Shown one piece after another: positions 38,117-47,609 of a stretch of 64,000 bases of DNA. Within the stretch, counting starts at the first letter, position 1. Each line of letters begins with the position of its first letter. The translations under genes and the position numbers were made by a program. The stretch comes from Xenorhabdus anantnagensis (GTDB lineage: Bacteria; Pseudomonadota; Gammaproteobacteria; Enterobacterales; Enterobacteriaceae), in assembly GCF_028598555.1 (NCBI RefSeq), contig NZ_JAQRFN010000015.1:1-64000 (forward strand), read 5' to 3'. The notes under the pieces are model-generated. The model worked only from the letters and a program-made list of their open reading frames with translations, was not told where the DNA came from and did not search any database.

Positions 38117-38738
38117 TAGTAAAGAGATAAAACGCGTCCTTCTTGGGCCGCTGTTTGATAATAACCCAATTGCATTGCAGGTTCTGGGGGTGTGTTCGGC
38201 ACTGGCTGTAACCACCAAACTGGAAACCGCGCTGGTTATGACGATTGCTGTGACATTAGTGACAGCATTTTCTAACTTTTTCATTTCATTGATTCGTAAC
38301 TACATTCCTGGCAGTGTGCGAATCATTGTGCAAATGGCAATCATTGCATCGCTAGTTATCGTGGTAGATCAGATTTTGCAGGCTTATGCCTACGAAATTT
38401 CCAAACAGCTATCGGTGTTTGTTGGTCTTATCATCACGAACTGTATTGTAATGGGGCGTGCTGAAGCCTACGCCATGAAAGCACCACCAGTTGAAAGTTT
38501 CATGGATGGTATCGGTAATGGTTTGGGCTATGGCGTCATTCTGTTGCTGGTTGGTTTCTTGCGTGAACTGTTTGGTTCAGGGAAATTGTTCGGCATTACG
38601 GTGTTGGAATCTGTCAAAAATGGCGGTTGGTATCAACCAAATGGCTTGTTTCTACTGGCACCGAGTGCATTCTTTATTATTGGTATGCTGATTTGGGGTC
38701 TGCGGACTCTGAAACCTGCGCAGGTTGAGAAGGAGTAA
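38109..38738 (+). CDS. nqrD: Na+-translocating NADH:quinone reductase subunit D
   Basis: Polytopic inner-membrane subunit of 209 residues with six helices, homologous to Rnf[20 protein letters not shown] (residues about 19-37) contains one of the cysteines that bind an intramembrane iron centre together with Nqr[16 protein letters not shown] carries another. Upstream overlap with nqrC is eight bases. Confidence 0.96.
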   Translation: MADSKEIKRVLLGPLFDNNPIALQVLGVCSALAVTTKLETALVMTIAVTLVTAFSNFFISLIRNYIPGSVRIIVQMAIIASLVIVVDQILQAYAYEISKQLSVFVGLIITNCIVMGRAEAYAMKAPPVESFMDGIGNGLGYGVILLLVGFLRELFGSGKLFGITVLESVKNGGWYQPNGLFLLAPSAFFIIGMLIWGLRTLKPAQVEKE

Positions 38739-38746
38739 CAAACAAA

Positions 38747-39343
38747 ATGGAACACTATATTAGTTTGTTCGTCCGCGCAGTCTTTATCGAGAATATGGCG
38801 CTATCTTTCTTCCTCGGTATGTGTACGTTTTTGGCTGTATCAAAGAACGTTAAAACGGCTTTTGGCCTGGGTGTCGCTGTAACTGTTGTATTGGGAATTT
38901 CCGTTCCTGCCAATAACCTTGTCTACAATTTGGTACTCCGTGATGGAGCCTTGATGGATGGGGTGGATTTGAGCTTCCTGAACTTCATTACCTTTATCGG
39001 GGTAATTGCTGCACTGGTACAGATCCTGGAAATGATCTTAGACCGTTATGTTCCGGCACTTTACAACGCGTTGGGTATTTTCCTGCCGTTGATTACAGTG
39101 AACTGTGCAATTTTCGGTGGCGTTTCATTCATGGCACAGCGTGACTATAACTTCGGAGAATCCATCGTATACGGTTTCGGCTCAGGCATGGGTTGGATGT
39201 TGGCGATTGTTCTGATGGCTGCGATCCGTGAAAAAATGAAATATGCGGATGTTCCGGCAGGTCTGAAAGGATTGGGAATCACCTTTGTCACCACCGGTTT
39301 GATGGCATTGGGCTTTATGTCCTTCTCCGGTGTGCAGCTCTAA
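38747..39343 (+). CDS. nqrE: Na+-translocating NADH:quinone reductase subunit E
   Basis: Polytopic inner-membrane subunit of 198 residues, inverted-topology partner of NqrD and homologous to RnfA. Cysteines in [14 protein letters not shown] and [11 protein letters not shown] supply the other ligands of the NqrD/E iron centre. Eight bases separate it from nqrD. Confidence 0.96.
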   Translation: MEHYISLFVRAVFIENMALSFFLGMCTFLAVSKNVKTAFGLGVAVTVVLGISVPANNLVYNLVLRDGALMDGVDLSFLNFITFIGVIAALVQILEMILDRYVPALYNALGIFLPLITVNCAIFGGVSFMAQRDYNFGESIVYGFGSGMGWMLAIVLMAAIREKMKYADVPAGLKGLGITFVTTGLMALGFMSFSGVQL

Positions 39344-39358
39344 AGGCGGGAAGAGTTC

Positions 39359-40585
39359 ATGGATATAATCATTTTAGGCGTAGTAATGTTTACCCTGATT
39401 GTGTTGGTACTGACAGCAATGATTTTGTTCGCAAAATCTAAGTTAGTGAACACCGGGGATATTAAAGTTGAAGTCAATGGCGATGAGGACAAGAGTTTCT
39501 CTGCTCCCGCTGGTGATAAATTGTTGAATATGCTTTCCAACCAGGGGATTTTCGTTTCCTCTGCGTGTGGTGGCGGTGGCTCTTGTGGTCAGTGCCGTGT
39601 GAAAATCAGTGAAGGCGGTGGTGATATCCTGCCAACGGAACTTTCCCACATCAATAAGCGTGAAGCAAAAGAAGGCTGCCGATTGGCATGTCAGGTTAAT
39701 GTTAAACAAGACCTGAAAATCGAGCTGCCAGAGGAGATCTTTGGCGTTAAGAAATGGGAATGTGAAGTTATCTCCAACGATAACAAAGCAACTTTCATTA
39801 AAGAATTGAAGCTGAAAATTCCTGATGGGGAAGTGGTGCCATTCCGTGCAGGTGGTTACATTCAGATTGAATGTCCTCCACACGTTGCCCGTTATGCGGA
39901 TTATGAAGTACCACAGGAATACCGCGAAGATTGGGATAAATTCAACCTGTTCCGTTATGTCTCTGAAGTGAAAGAGCCGACGGTTCGTGCATATTCAATG
40001 GCGAACTATCCGGAAGAGCATGGCATTATCATGCTGAATGTGCGTATTGCAACGCCACCACCAAGGAATCCAGATGTTGTTCCGGGTATCATGTCTTCAT
40101 ACATTTGGTCACTGAAGGCGGGTGATAAGGTAACGATTTCTGGTCCATTTGGTGAATTCTTTGCGAAAGATACTGATGCAGAAATGATCTTCATCGGTGG
40201 TGGTGCAGGTATGGCACCAATGCGTTCTCATATCTTCGACCAGCTCAAGCGTTTGAGCTCCAAGCGTAAGATTACCTTCTGGTATGGTGCACGTTCTAAG
40301 CGTGAAATGTTCTATACCGAAGATTTTGATCAGCTGGCGGCAGAAAATGAGAACTTCACATGGCATGTGGCATTGTCAGATGCTTTGCCGGAAGATAATT
40401 GGGATGGTTATACAGGCTTTATTCATAATGTCCTGTATGAGAACTACCTGAAAGATCATCCGGCACCAGAAGACTGTGAATTCTATATGTGTGGGCCTCC
40501 GGTCATGAACGCTGCGGTTATTAAGATGCTGAAAGACCTCGGTGTAGAAGATGAAAACATTATGCTGGATGATTTCGGCGGCTGA
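39359..40585 (+). CDS. nqrF: Na+-translocating NADH:quinone reductase subunit F
   Basis: NADH-oxidising subunit of 408 residues: one N-terminal membrane helix, a [2Fe-2S] ferredoxin domain with [11 protein letters not shown] plus the more distant C in GCRLACQ, then a ferredoxin-reductase module with the FAD motif RAYSMANYP and the NADH motif [13 protein letters not shown]. The C-terminus [10 protein letters not shown] is characteristic. A strong stem-loop lies between it and apbE. Confidence 0.97.
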   Translation: MDIIILGVVMFTLIVLVLTAMILFAKSKLVNTGDIKVEVNGDEDKSFSAPAGDKLLNMLSNQGIFVSSACGGGGSCGQCRVKISEGGGDILPTELSHINKREAKEGCRLACQVNVKQDLKIELPEEIFGVKKWECEVISNDNKATFIKELKLKIPDGEVVPFRAGGYIQIECPPHVARYADYEVPQEYREDWDKFNLFRYVSEVKEPTVRAYSMANYPEEHGIIMLNVRIATPPPRNPDVVPGIMSSYIWSLKAGDKVTISGPFGEFFAKDTDAEMIFIGGGAGMAPMRSHIFDQLKRLSSKRKITFWYGARSKREMFYTEDFDQLAAENENFTWHVALSDALPEDNWDGYTGFIHNVLYENYLKDHPAPEDCEFYMCGPPVMNAAVIKMLKDLGVEDENIMLDDFGG

Positions 40586-40612
40586 TGTTTGTAGCATTTT
40601 GATTTAACGACA

Positions 40613-40636
40613 AGCGCCCACACTATAGTGGGCGCT
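40613..40636 (+). other. Intercistronic stem-loop between nqrF and apbE
   Basis: AGCGCCCAC pairs with GTGGGCGCT over nine GC-rich bp around ACTATA. No T-tract follows, so it is more likely to protect or partly terminate the nqr mRNA than to end it fully. Confidence 0.6.
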
Positions 40637-40658
40637 GACGATTCAGAAAGAGTGAATT

Positions 40659-41687
40659 ATGCTGAGTAAAAAAATTATCCACTGGAGTGTATTGTTATTT
40701 TCGGTTGTACTGCTGGCAGCGTGTGGTGGCCCAGAGCAGCAAAACCTGAATGGGCAAACAATGGGGACATATTACTCCGTTAAATATGTTGCTGTCTCGT
40801 CTGCACCTGTCCCAGAAAACCTGCAAAAAGAGATTGATCGGTTGCTGGAAGAGGTGAACGATCAGATGTCCACTTATCGGCCAAATTCTGAATTGAGTCG
40901 TTTTAATCAAAGCCGTGAAGTGAATAAACCGTTTCCGGTATCAGCCGCGACAGCGAAAGTTGTCAAAGAAGCCATTCGAATCAATAAGCTGACAGAAGGT
41001 GCACTGGATGTCACTGTTGGCCCATTGGTGAATTTGTGGGGATTTGGGCCGGAAGGGCGAATTACCAAAGCACCAACGGATGAAGAATTAGCGACTCGCC
41101 GAGCGTGGACAGGCATTAATCATTTGTCTGTTGAAGGCAATAATCTGATTAAATCCATCCCTGAACTGTATGTTGATCTCTCTTCCATTGCTAAAGGTTA
41201 TGGTGTTGATGCCGTAGCGGAGTATCTGGAATCTCAGCATATCAAAAACTACATGGTTGATATTGGCGGTGAAGTACGCACATTGGGCAACAATGGCAAA
41301 GGTAATCCATGGCGGATAGCGATAGAAAAGCCATCGGATAGTGGCATGACACAGAGCGCTCAGGAAATCATTGAGCCGGGCAATATGTCTGTGGCAACAT
41401 CGGGTGATTATCGAAACTATTTTGAACAGAATGGCGTGCGTTACTCTCACACCATTAACCCTAAAACCAGCAGGCCAATAACACATAATTTGGTTTCAAT
41501 TACTGTGATAGCACCGACCTGCATGAGTGCAGATGGTTTTTCCACAGGCTTGGATGTATTGGGGCCAGAGAAAGGAATGGAAGTGGCTGAAAAGCTGAAT
41601 ATTCCGGTCTTTATGATTGTCAAAACCAAAGAGGGTTTTGAAGAACATTATAGTACTGCTTTTAAGGCATACTTACAGAAGAAATAA
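40659..41687 (+). CDS. apbE: FAD:protein FMN transferase (flavin transferase)
   Basis: A 342-residue lipoprotein (lipobox LLAACGG, cysteine near residue 22) of the periplasmic face. It attaches FMN from FAD to the SGAT threonines of NqrB and NqrC. Family motifs are GQTMGTYYSVKY, VDLSSIAKGYGVD and VDIGGEVRTLG. Directly downstream of nqrF, as in Vibrio and Yersinia. Confidence 0.96.
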   Translation: MLSKKIIHWSVLLFSVVLLAACGGPEQQNLNGQTMGTYYSVKYVAVSSAPVPENLQKEIDRLLEEVNDQMSTYRPNSELSRFNQSREVNKPFPVSAATAKVVKEAIRINKLTEGALDVTVGPLVNLWGFGPEGRITKAPTDEELATRRAWTGINHLSVEGNNLIKSIPELYVDLSSIAKGYGVDAVAEYLESQHIKNYMVDIGGEVRTLGNNGKGNPWRIAIEKPSDSGMTQSAQEIIEPGNMSVATSGDYRNYFEQNGVRYSHTINPKTSRPITHNLVSITVIAPTCMSADGFSTGLDVLGPEKGMEVAEKLNIPVFMIVKTKEGFEEHYSTAFKAYLQKK

Positions 41688-41703
41688 GAGAGGGGAAAAA
41701 GTT

Positions 41704-41928
41704 ATGGAAGTCTTTATTGCCGCTTTTATCTTTTTCCTGTTGGCATTTGCGGGAATGGCATTGGGCTATATTTTTAAGCGCAAGAGTATTCAAGGAAGCT
41801 GTGGTGGCTTGGGAAGCATTGGTGTAGAAAAAGTTTGCGATTGTCCTGAACCCTGCGATGCGCGCAAAAAACGTATGGCAAGGGAAGCTATCCGTCAAGC
41901 ACAGTTGGAGAAAAATCGCATTCTGTGA
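41704..41928 (+). CDS. nqrM: Na+-NQR maturation protein NqrM
   Basis: A 74-residue protein with one N-terminal membrane helix and four cysteines in SCGGLGSIG and VCDCPEPC, shown in Vibrio to be needed for delivery of iron to the NqrD/E centre. Start ATG 41704 follows a GAGAGGGGAAAAAG site and gives the normal DUF539 length; a longer overlapping frame begins within apbE and is rejected. Confidence 0.94.
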   Translation: MEVFIAAFIFFLLAFAGMALGYIFKRKSIQGSCGGLGSIGVEKVCDCPEPCDARKKRMAREAIRQAQLEKNRIL

Positions 41929-41970
41929 TGTTGTTTTACAATTCAACTAATTTTTGATTAGAAAAAAGTA

Positions 41971-42000
41971 ACCCGCTGCCAGATAAACAGCGGGTTTTTG
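41971..42000 (+). terminator. Terminator of the nqr-apbE-nqrM operon
   Basis: ACCCGCTG and CAGCGGGT form an 8-bp stem with a nine-base loop, followed by TTTTTG. Confidence 0.9.
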
Positions 42001-42018
42001 TTGTCCATTCAGAGATGC

Positions 42019-42074
42019 TTGTTCAAGGCATTTTGTTCAAGACATTTTGTTCAAGACATTCTGTTCAAGACATG
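42019..42074. repeat. Four-copy 14-bp tandem repeat at the sigma gene's 3' end
   Basis: Units of TTGTTCAAGACATT, the last as CTGTTCAAGACATG. The final unit overlaps the last codons of the sigma factor gene, so repeat growth has reached or shaped its C-terminus. Confidence 0.9.
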
Positions 42075-42580
42075 TCGAAAGGATGGCATTTTCTGTGGGC
42101 TTGATTTAAGTAATGTTTCACTGAACTTATTGAGATGCCTAAATCTTCTGCAACTTCTTTGTAACGTAGGCCTTGTAGTTGAGTGAGTAGAAATGCCTGT
42201 CGCACTTTTGTCGGCAATTTATCCAGAGTCTTATCTATCTTTTCTAACTGTTCTAACAGCACGAGTTGATTTTCAGAAGAGTATGATGAAATTGTAGGCA
42301 TTACCCTAAAATATTCCAGATAATTGTCTTCTAGTTTTTTCCTGCGCCAGTAATTGGCAAGGGTTCGACGGGCTATCGTCATTAAAAAGGCTCTTGGCTG
42401 GCGGATATTCTCAAGATCCGAAGATTGCATCAATTTAATAAAAATCTCATGGGTGAGATCTTCGGCATGATTTGGACAAGCACTGTTTTGTCTGATCCAG
42501 TTACATAACCAGTGATGGTAATCGGAATAGAGTTCTTGGGCGATTTGATTGTGCCCAAATGTGCTTTTTTGCACCGCCAT
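42065..42580 (-). CDS. FecI-like ECF RNA polymerase sigma factor
   Basis: A 171-residue extracytoplasmic-function sigma factor. Region 2 includes HAEDLTHEIFIKL and region 4 has LPTKVRQAFLLTQLQGLRYK cut at 20, with the helix-turn-helix YKEVAEDLGISISSVKHYL. It belongs to the FecI/HasI iron-starvation type. A haem-type TonB receptor gene lies directly upstream in the same direction, but no FecR-type anti-sigma gene is found on either side. A Fur-like box precedes it at 42613-42631. Confidence 0.92.
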   Translation of the reverse strand: MAVQKSTFGHNQIAQELYSDYHHWLCNWIRQNSACPNHAEDLTHEIFIKLMQSSDLENIRQPRAFLMTIARRTLANYWRRKKLEDNYLEYFRVMPTISSYSSENQLVLLEQLEKIDKTLDKLPTKVRQAFLLTQLQGLRYKEVAEDLGISISSVKHYLNQAHRKCHPFDMS

Positions 42581-42612
42581 GATGATATTGCCTGATGGGA
42601 TAGGATAAATAC

Positions 42613-42631
42613 GATAATGATTATTATTTGT
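42613..42631 (-). promoter_or_regulatory. Fur box upstream of the sigma factor gene
   Basis: Read on the minus strand ACAAATAATAATCATTATC matches 15 of 19 positions of the Fur consensus, with a perfect AATCATTATC right half. It lies 33 bases before the sigma start. Confidence 0.7.
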
Positions 42632-42717
42632 ATTTGTTCGGGAGAAGTCAACGCAGCATTCTAGATCTAACCCCCTTAAAAATTAAGAGGGCTAGCGATT
42701 GAGTAGTTAAATACCAG

Positions 42718-45024
42718 TTAGAACTGTTGTGAAATACTGAATTTGTAATTACGGCCAATTCCTGAAACCATTTCCCCTAAGTACGGATAGTAATCACGGT
42801 TGAATAGGTTATCAACGGTGATCCGTGCTTCAAAGCCTTTCATATAAGGAGGGCGCCAGCTTGCAAACAGGCCATGTAAGGCATAACCGCCACTTTTTGG
42901 CAGTTCCCAATACTCTGCTTTTGGATCGTTATCTGAAGGTGAGCGATCTTGTTTGCGAATAAAGTCACCCTTCCAGCCCATTGCCATCTGCCATTGTGGA
43001 ATTTTGAACCCTAATATGGCATGTGCTGATGTTGGGGGTATTTCTGCAATCCAGGTTTTATGACCTATCCATGGATCACGCATGGAAGCATCACGCTGAC
43101 CGCGCATGGTGGAGAAAGAAAATTTTCCGAATAACATTCTGCTATCATAGAACGTCTCAATTTCCAAGCCTTCAATAGTATAGCCGGGCAGATTGCGATA
43201 ATTTGCCAATGGTTTTTCACATGAGCTGCTTGAACCACTTTCAATTTGAGCTTTGCAATAAATCCCGCGTCGTTTGAAGATTTCATCTTTACCACGGTTA
43301 CGGAATAAGGTTGTACGAATTTGTAGGCTGTCATTTTCAAGCATCAGATTATTGAAATCGAGAACAGCACCAAGGCGTATTCCTGCCATTCTTTCAACAT
43401 TAAGATTACGGCTAGAGCCTTTAAGGCTACCTAGCCCTTGTACCTCATATTGTTCATCAACTATTGGTGCACGCCATGTACGGCTGATATCTGCAAACAA
43501 TGAAAGGTTTTTATTTGCTTGCCACATAATGCCTAAATGAGGTGACCATCCAGTATAGGTTACATTGCTATAGTCATGATTTACTTCTGGTGATTTATCG
43601 TTATATATGGATGCGTTATTTTCTCTACCCATATTTTTGACATGGTCATAGCGAACACCCGGCGTTACGGTCACACTGCCTATTTTCAGAGAGTCTTGAA
43701 TATATAAGCTGTAAGTTAGTTGATCTCCAGCAGGCATATAGCTTGGTTGATAATAACCGTAGTTGTAGTTTTTATTCTTTATTTTGCTTTTATCGAATAT
43801 TAGTACATTGCGTTCGTTTTTATGCCAACGGGTTCCTACCAGTAGTTCATGTTCAATAATACCTGTTGAGAATACGCTTTTATTGTTGATATCAACCTGA
43901 TTGTCGGTGTAATCAACCCAGCTTTTATTACCCATTAATCCACCGAAATGGGAGGAAGAATTTTCTGGGCGGCGATCGTTTTGCTTGGTTTTTGAATAGG
44001 CATAAATCATCGTCAGATTTAGCAGTGGGTTATCTTCCGGCGCGATATTCCATTTGGCAGTGTAGTTCTGATCTATTTGATCACGAAAGACCAGTTTTCT
44101 TTTCCAGGCACCGCCCCAACCGTATTGGTTTACATCATTGGCTGATGGAACGACCATTTCATCACGTTTAACCGCCCAAGGTTGCCAGCCATCTGATTCA
44201 GAGCGCATGGCAGACAAGCTTAATGTATGCGCATCACTGGGATAAAAGTTGGTTTTCAATAAATAGGACGTTTGGTTGTTTTGAGAGTACTCAAAACGGG
44301 TGCCATCGGGGCGTTTGATATTGTGCCCATCACGCTTACTGACATAGAGTAATCCATCAACAAAACCATTAGGATCTCTGCCGTATATTGCGCCACTATT
44401 AATCCACTGCCTGTCATTGGTGTGATAGCTTTGTTTGACAAAGCCGCCCCAATCTTCATCTGGGCGCAACAAATCGCCCGCATCTTTTGTCACAACTTTG
44501 ACAGAACCACCAAACCCACCGTTGCCATTGAGCAAATTGTGTGGCCCTTTATCAACCTCTACACGTTTGATTAATTCAGGCTCAATAAAGACGGAACCCT
44601 GACGATACTTCTCGAATCCTTTTGGCGCATTATCTAAAGTGACTTTGACATCTTCTTGGTCTCCCATTCCCCAAATATTCAGGGTTTGTCCGCCGGGACG
44701 CGGAGAACCTGACATTGAAACACCGGGAAGTTGATCGAGTAATTGAGCAACATTATCTGCCTGAGTCCGGTCAATATCCTCTTTTTTGAGCACCGAACTC
44801 CCCGCGCTGGTACTATTGTGTAAACTCTCAACGACAGAAAGTGTAGGTAATTTCATCACCTCATTTTTCTTTTCAGCTTTTTGTTCTGTGGAACCTTCAA
44901 TAGCGTAAACAGGGCTGGCGAAAGCCGCTCCTAATACGAATGTCCCTGAGAGTGCGCCACTTAAAATTTTCTGAATCATGGTAGCGATTGGGCGTTTTTC
45001 TAATTTTTGACTATTATTTTTCAT
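42718..45024 (-). CDS. TonB-dependent haem/haemoglobin-type receptor
   Basis: A 768-residue outer-membrane receptor: signal peptide ending near SPVYA, a plug domain with LPTLSVVES as the TonB-box region, QLLDQLPGVSMSG and RVEVDKGPHNLLNGNGGFGG, then a 22-strand barrel ending in aromatic F. The plug segment and VTLDNAPKGFEKYRQG fit the haem/haemoglobin receptor family (HasR/HxuC/TIGR01785 type). No haemophore gene adjoins it. A Fur-like box lies upstream and an ECF sigma gene follows, so iron-dependent control is likely. Confidence 0.88.
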   Translation of the reverse strand: MKNNSQKLEKRPIATMIQKILSGALSGTFVLGAAFASPVYAIEGSTEQKAEKKNEVMKLPTLSVVESLHNSTSAGSSVLKKEDIDRTQADNVAQLLDQLPGVSMSGSPRPGGQTLNIWGMGDQEDVKVTLDNAPKGFEKYRQGSVFIEPELIKRVEVDKGPHNLLNGNGGFGGSVKVVTKDAGDLLRPDEDWGGFVKQSYHTNDRQWINSGAIYGRDPNGFVDGLLYVSKRDGHNIKRPDGTRFEYSQNNQTSYLLKTNFYPSDAHTLSLSAMRSESDGWQPWAVKRDEMVVPSANDVNQYGWGGAWKRKLVFRDQIDQNYTAKWNIAPEDNPLLNLTMIYAYSKTKQNDRRPENSSSHFGGLMGNKSWVDYTDNQVDINNKSVFSTGIIEHELLVGTRWHKNERNVLIFDKSKIKNKNYNYGYYQPSYMPAGDQLTYSLYIQDSLKIGSVTVTPGVRYDHVKNMGRENNASIYNDKSPEVNHDYSNVTYTGWSPHLGIMWQANKNLSLFADISRTWRAPIVDEQYEVQGLGSLKGSSRNLNVERMAGIRLGAVLDFNNLMLENDSLQIRTTLFRNRGKDEIFKRRGIYCKAQIESGSSSSCEKPLANYRNLPGYTIEGLEIETFYDSRMLFGKFSFSTMRGQRDASMRDPWIGHKTWIAEIPPTSAHAILGFKIPQWQMAMGWKGDFIRKQDRSPSDNDPKAEYWELPKSGGYALHGLFASWRPPYMKGFEARITVDNLFNRDYYPYLGEMVSGIGRNYKFSISQQF

Positions 45025-45094
45025 AAATTCCCTGAAATATGATCAAGTAAATATTATTTAATGTAATAAGTCACTTGAGAAATCAAAATGGACA

Positions 45095-45113
45095 AATAAT
45101 AATGAGAATTATT
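45095..45113 (-). promoter_or_regulatory. Fur-like box upstream of the TonB receptor gene
   Basis: AATAATAATGAGAATTATT matches 13 of 19 positions of the Fur consensus and lies about 70 bases before the receptor start. Confidence 0.6.
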
Positions 45114-45283
45114 TTTATTTTTTTGATGATACCTCTATTTATTGCAGATGTTTTAAGAATAACTCATTGAAATAGTTTCTAATTTTGTTAAACCTTATCA
45201 ATTGCTAACTATGTTGACGTTGAGATTTAAGTGCTTATGGGATGTTATGGCACTGAATAGCCAGAACACTCATCGGCAAGGTC

Positions 45284-45313
45284 ATTTCCGTAAGTTCAAT
45301 TTCCATAAGTACA
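45284..45313. repeat. 15-bp tandem duplication
   Basis: ATTTCCGTAAGTTCA followed at once by ATTTCCATAAGTACA, just before the lipoprotein gene's ribosome binding site. Confidence 0.7.
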
Positions 45314-45325
45314 AGGGGTTAGTCA

Positions 45326-45847
45326 ATGAAGAAAAAGATTCTTGGTTCTCTGATCTTGGCAGGTATCGTGGCACTGATTGCTGGCTGTGATGATGCTTCT
45401 AAAAAAGCAGAAGATACGGTACAGCAAGCTGAAGAAAACGCCGCGCAAATGAAAACTGACGCTGAAAAAACAGTCACGGGTATCACTGATAGTACAAAAG
45501 AAAAATCACAGGAGATAAAGGAAAACGTTTTGCGTGAAAGTCATAGTGCGATTGATAAATCCAAGGAAGTGAAAAATCAAATCACCGATTCTGCTAGTGA
45601 TATCGCTGAGCAAATGAAATCCAAGGTTGCTGATGTGCAGAATCAGGCGACCAAAACAGCGAATGATGTGATGGATACGATGAAAGCAAAAGCGGATGAT
45701 ATACAGCATCAGGCTAGTGACAAGATCGATCAGCTTTCAGATGCCATGAAGTCGAAGACAGAAGAAATAAAAGCCGAAGCTGATAAAAAGACGGATGATT
45801 TAATCGATAGTTTTAAAGGCGACAAGGATAAAAAAGAGGAAAAATAA
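45326..45847 (+). CDS. Repetitive amphipathic-helix lipoprotein
   Basis: A 173-residue lipoprotein: basic MKKKI, hydrophobic core and lipobox LIAGC (Cys21), then DD, which may affect sorting. The mature part is almost wholly charged, low in aromatic residues, and built of loose 11-residue-like repeats of the form Q-M-K-S-K-V-A-D-V-Q-N, with no cysteine. This resembles LEA-type or apolipoprotein-type helices. Function unknown; a desiccation or stress role is only a guess. Upstream is a TonB receptor in the other direction, downstream the bet genes. Confidence 0.85.
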   Translation: MKKKILGSLILAGIVALIAGCDDASKKAEDTVQQAEENAAQMKTDAEKTVTGITDSTKEKSQEIKENVLRESHSAIDKSKEVKNQITDSASDIAEQMKSKVADVQNQATKTANDVMDTMKAKADDIQHQASDKIDQLSDAMKSKTEEIKAEADKKTDDLIDSFKGDKDKKEEK

Positions 45848-45929
45848 TTTATCGTTTTAATCCAATATGTTGCTGATGTGGAATAGATTGTATCAGAAGG
45901 GTGATCTGAAAATGATCACCCTTATTATT

Positions 45930-47582
45930 TTACGCATCATTGGCGACATAATATTTTGCCTGACTGCGTGGCAGAGGTGAAATTCCTCTGATTTTATCAG
46001 CAATTTTTTCGGCTATCATGATCGTTGTGGCATTCAAATTACCGGTGATAATTGTCGGCATAATGGACGCATCAATAACACGTAAATTCTCAATGCCATG
46101 CACACGCCCTTGACCATCCACAACTGCCATTTCGTCTGACCCCATTTTGCAGCTGCAAGATGGGTGAAATGCTGTTTCGGCATGTTCACGAATAAAGGCA
46201 TCCAGTTGTTCATCGGTCTGAATTTCAACACCTGGGCTGATTTCACGTCCACAATATGGAGCCAGCGCTGGCTGTGCCATAATTTTCCGTGTAATGCGAA
46301 TAGCAGCGCGGAACTCCTGCCAATCTTGCTCTGTTGACATATAGTTGAATAGGATACTTGGATGTTGACGCGGATCCCGTGACTTAATTTTCACCTGACC
46401 ACGGCTTGGAGAACGCATAGAACCCACATGAGCCTGAAAACCATGTTGATTGACGGCGTTGCTGCCGTTGTAATTAATAGCAACAGGCAGGAAGTGAAAT
46501 TGAATATTTGGCCAAGCAAATTTTTCATGGGTACGAATAAAGCCACCAGCTTCAAACTGATTGCTGGCACCAATGCCTGTTCCTTTGAATAACCATTCAG
46601 CGCCAATTTGAGGTTGGTTATACCATTTCAATGCCGGGTAGAGGGAAATGGGCTTGAGGCATTCATACTGCAAATACATTTCAAGGTGATCTTGTAAGTT
46701 TTTCCCAACACCTGACAAAACATGTACCGCAGGAATCCCAAATTCATTCAATACGTCTTCAGGGCCAATGCCTGAGCGCTGCAAAATTTGTGGCGATGCG
46801 ATTGCGCCAGCACAGAGCAAAACTTCCTTACGCACTTTTGCTTGTATCAACGCTGAGCTATTACCTTGATGAAAATTGACGCCGACGGCTGTCTTTCCTT
46901 CAAATTCGAGGGTATCAGTCAAAGCATGGGTAATGATAGTGAGATTGGCACGTGATCGCGCTTGATCCAAATAGCCACGGGCTGTACTGGCGCGGCGTCC
47001 TTTAGGGGTAACGGTGCGATCCATTGGCCCAAAGCCTTCTTGCTGATAGCCATTCAGATCGTCAGTGCGTGGATAACCAGCTTGGACACCTGCTTCTACC
47101 ATCGCGTGAAAAAGTTCATTATTACCGGCTTTGGGGGTGGTGACACTGACCGGCCCATCACTGCCATGATAGTCATTGTCGCCAATATCCCGTGATTCAG
47201 CTTTGCGAAAATAGGGAAGGCAATCAAGATAACTCCAGTCTTCCAACCCCGGTTGTGCTGCCCAGTGATCAAAATCCATCGCGTTGCCACGGATATAGCA
47301 CATGCCATTGATCAGTGAAGAGCCACCAAGTCCCTTACCGCGTCCGCATTCCATGCGCCGATTATTCATATGGGGTTCAGGATCGGTTTCATATGCCCAG
47401 TTATAACGGGTTCCCTGCAAAGGATATGCCAGCGCCGCTGGCATTTGAGTACGGAAGTCAAACCGGTAATCTGGCCCGCCTGCTTCCAGTAGCAGAACAG
47501 TCACATTCGGATCTTCCGTCAGACGGGTTGCAAGTACATTACCCGCTGAACCAGCACCGATAATAATGTAATCAAAAACCAT
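45930..47582 (-). CDS. betA: Choline dehydrogenase
   Basis: Membrane-associated FAD-dependent GMC oxidoreductase oxidising choline to betaine aldehyde, first step of glycine betaine synthesis. N-terminal FAD motif [17 protein letters not shown] signatures [15 protein letters not shown] and [14 protein letters not shown], and a C-terminal catalytic histidine region HPSCSCKMG, which differs from HPCGTCKMG in E. coli. Start at 47582 has GAGGAGA upstream and gives 550 residues; the longer frame adds eight residues. It is 27 bases past betB. Confidence 0.96.
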   Translation of the reverse strand: MVFDYIIIGAGSAGNVLATRLTEDPNVTVLLLEAGGPDYRFDFRTQMPAALAYPLQGTRYNWAYETDPEPHMNNRRMECGRGKGLGGSSLINGMCYIRGNAMDFDHWAAQPGLEDWSYLDCLPYFRKAESRDIGDNDYHGSDGPVSVTTPKAGNNELFHAMVEAGVQAGYPRTDDLNGYQQEGFGPMDRTVTPKGRRASTARGYLDQARSRANLTIITHALTDTLEFEGKTAVGVNFHQGNSSALIQAKVRKEVLLCAGAIASPQILQRSGIGPEDVLNEFGIPAVHVLSGVGKNLQDHLEMYLQYECLKPISLYPALKWYNQPQIGAEWLFKGTGIGASNQFEAGGFIRTHEKFAWPNIQFHFLPVAINYNGSNAVNQHGFQAHVGSMRSPSRGQVKIKSRDPRQHPSILFNYMSTEQDWQEFRAAIRITRKIMAQPALAPYCGREISPGVEIQTDEQLDAFIREHAETAFHPSCSCKMGSDEMAVVDGQGRVHGIENLRVIDASIMPTIITGNLNATTIMIAEKIADKIRGISPLPRSQAKYYVANDA

Positions 47583-47609
47583 TGTTATCTCCTCTGTTTC
47601 AGACATGGA

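Noticed and set aside
39443-39883. Minus-strand frame of 146 codons inside nqrF
   Set aside because: Antisense to the conserved ferredoxin domain of NqrF; no independent support.
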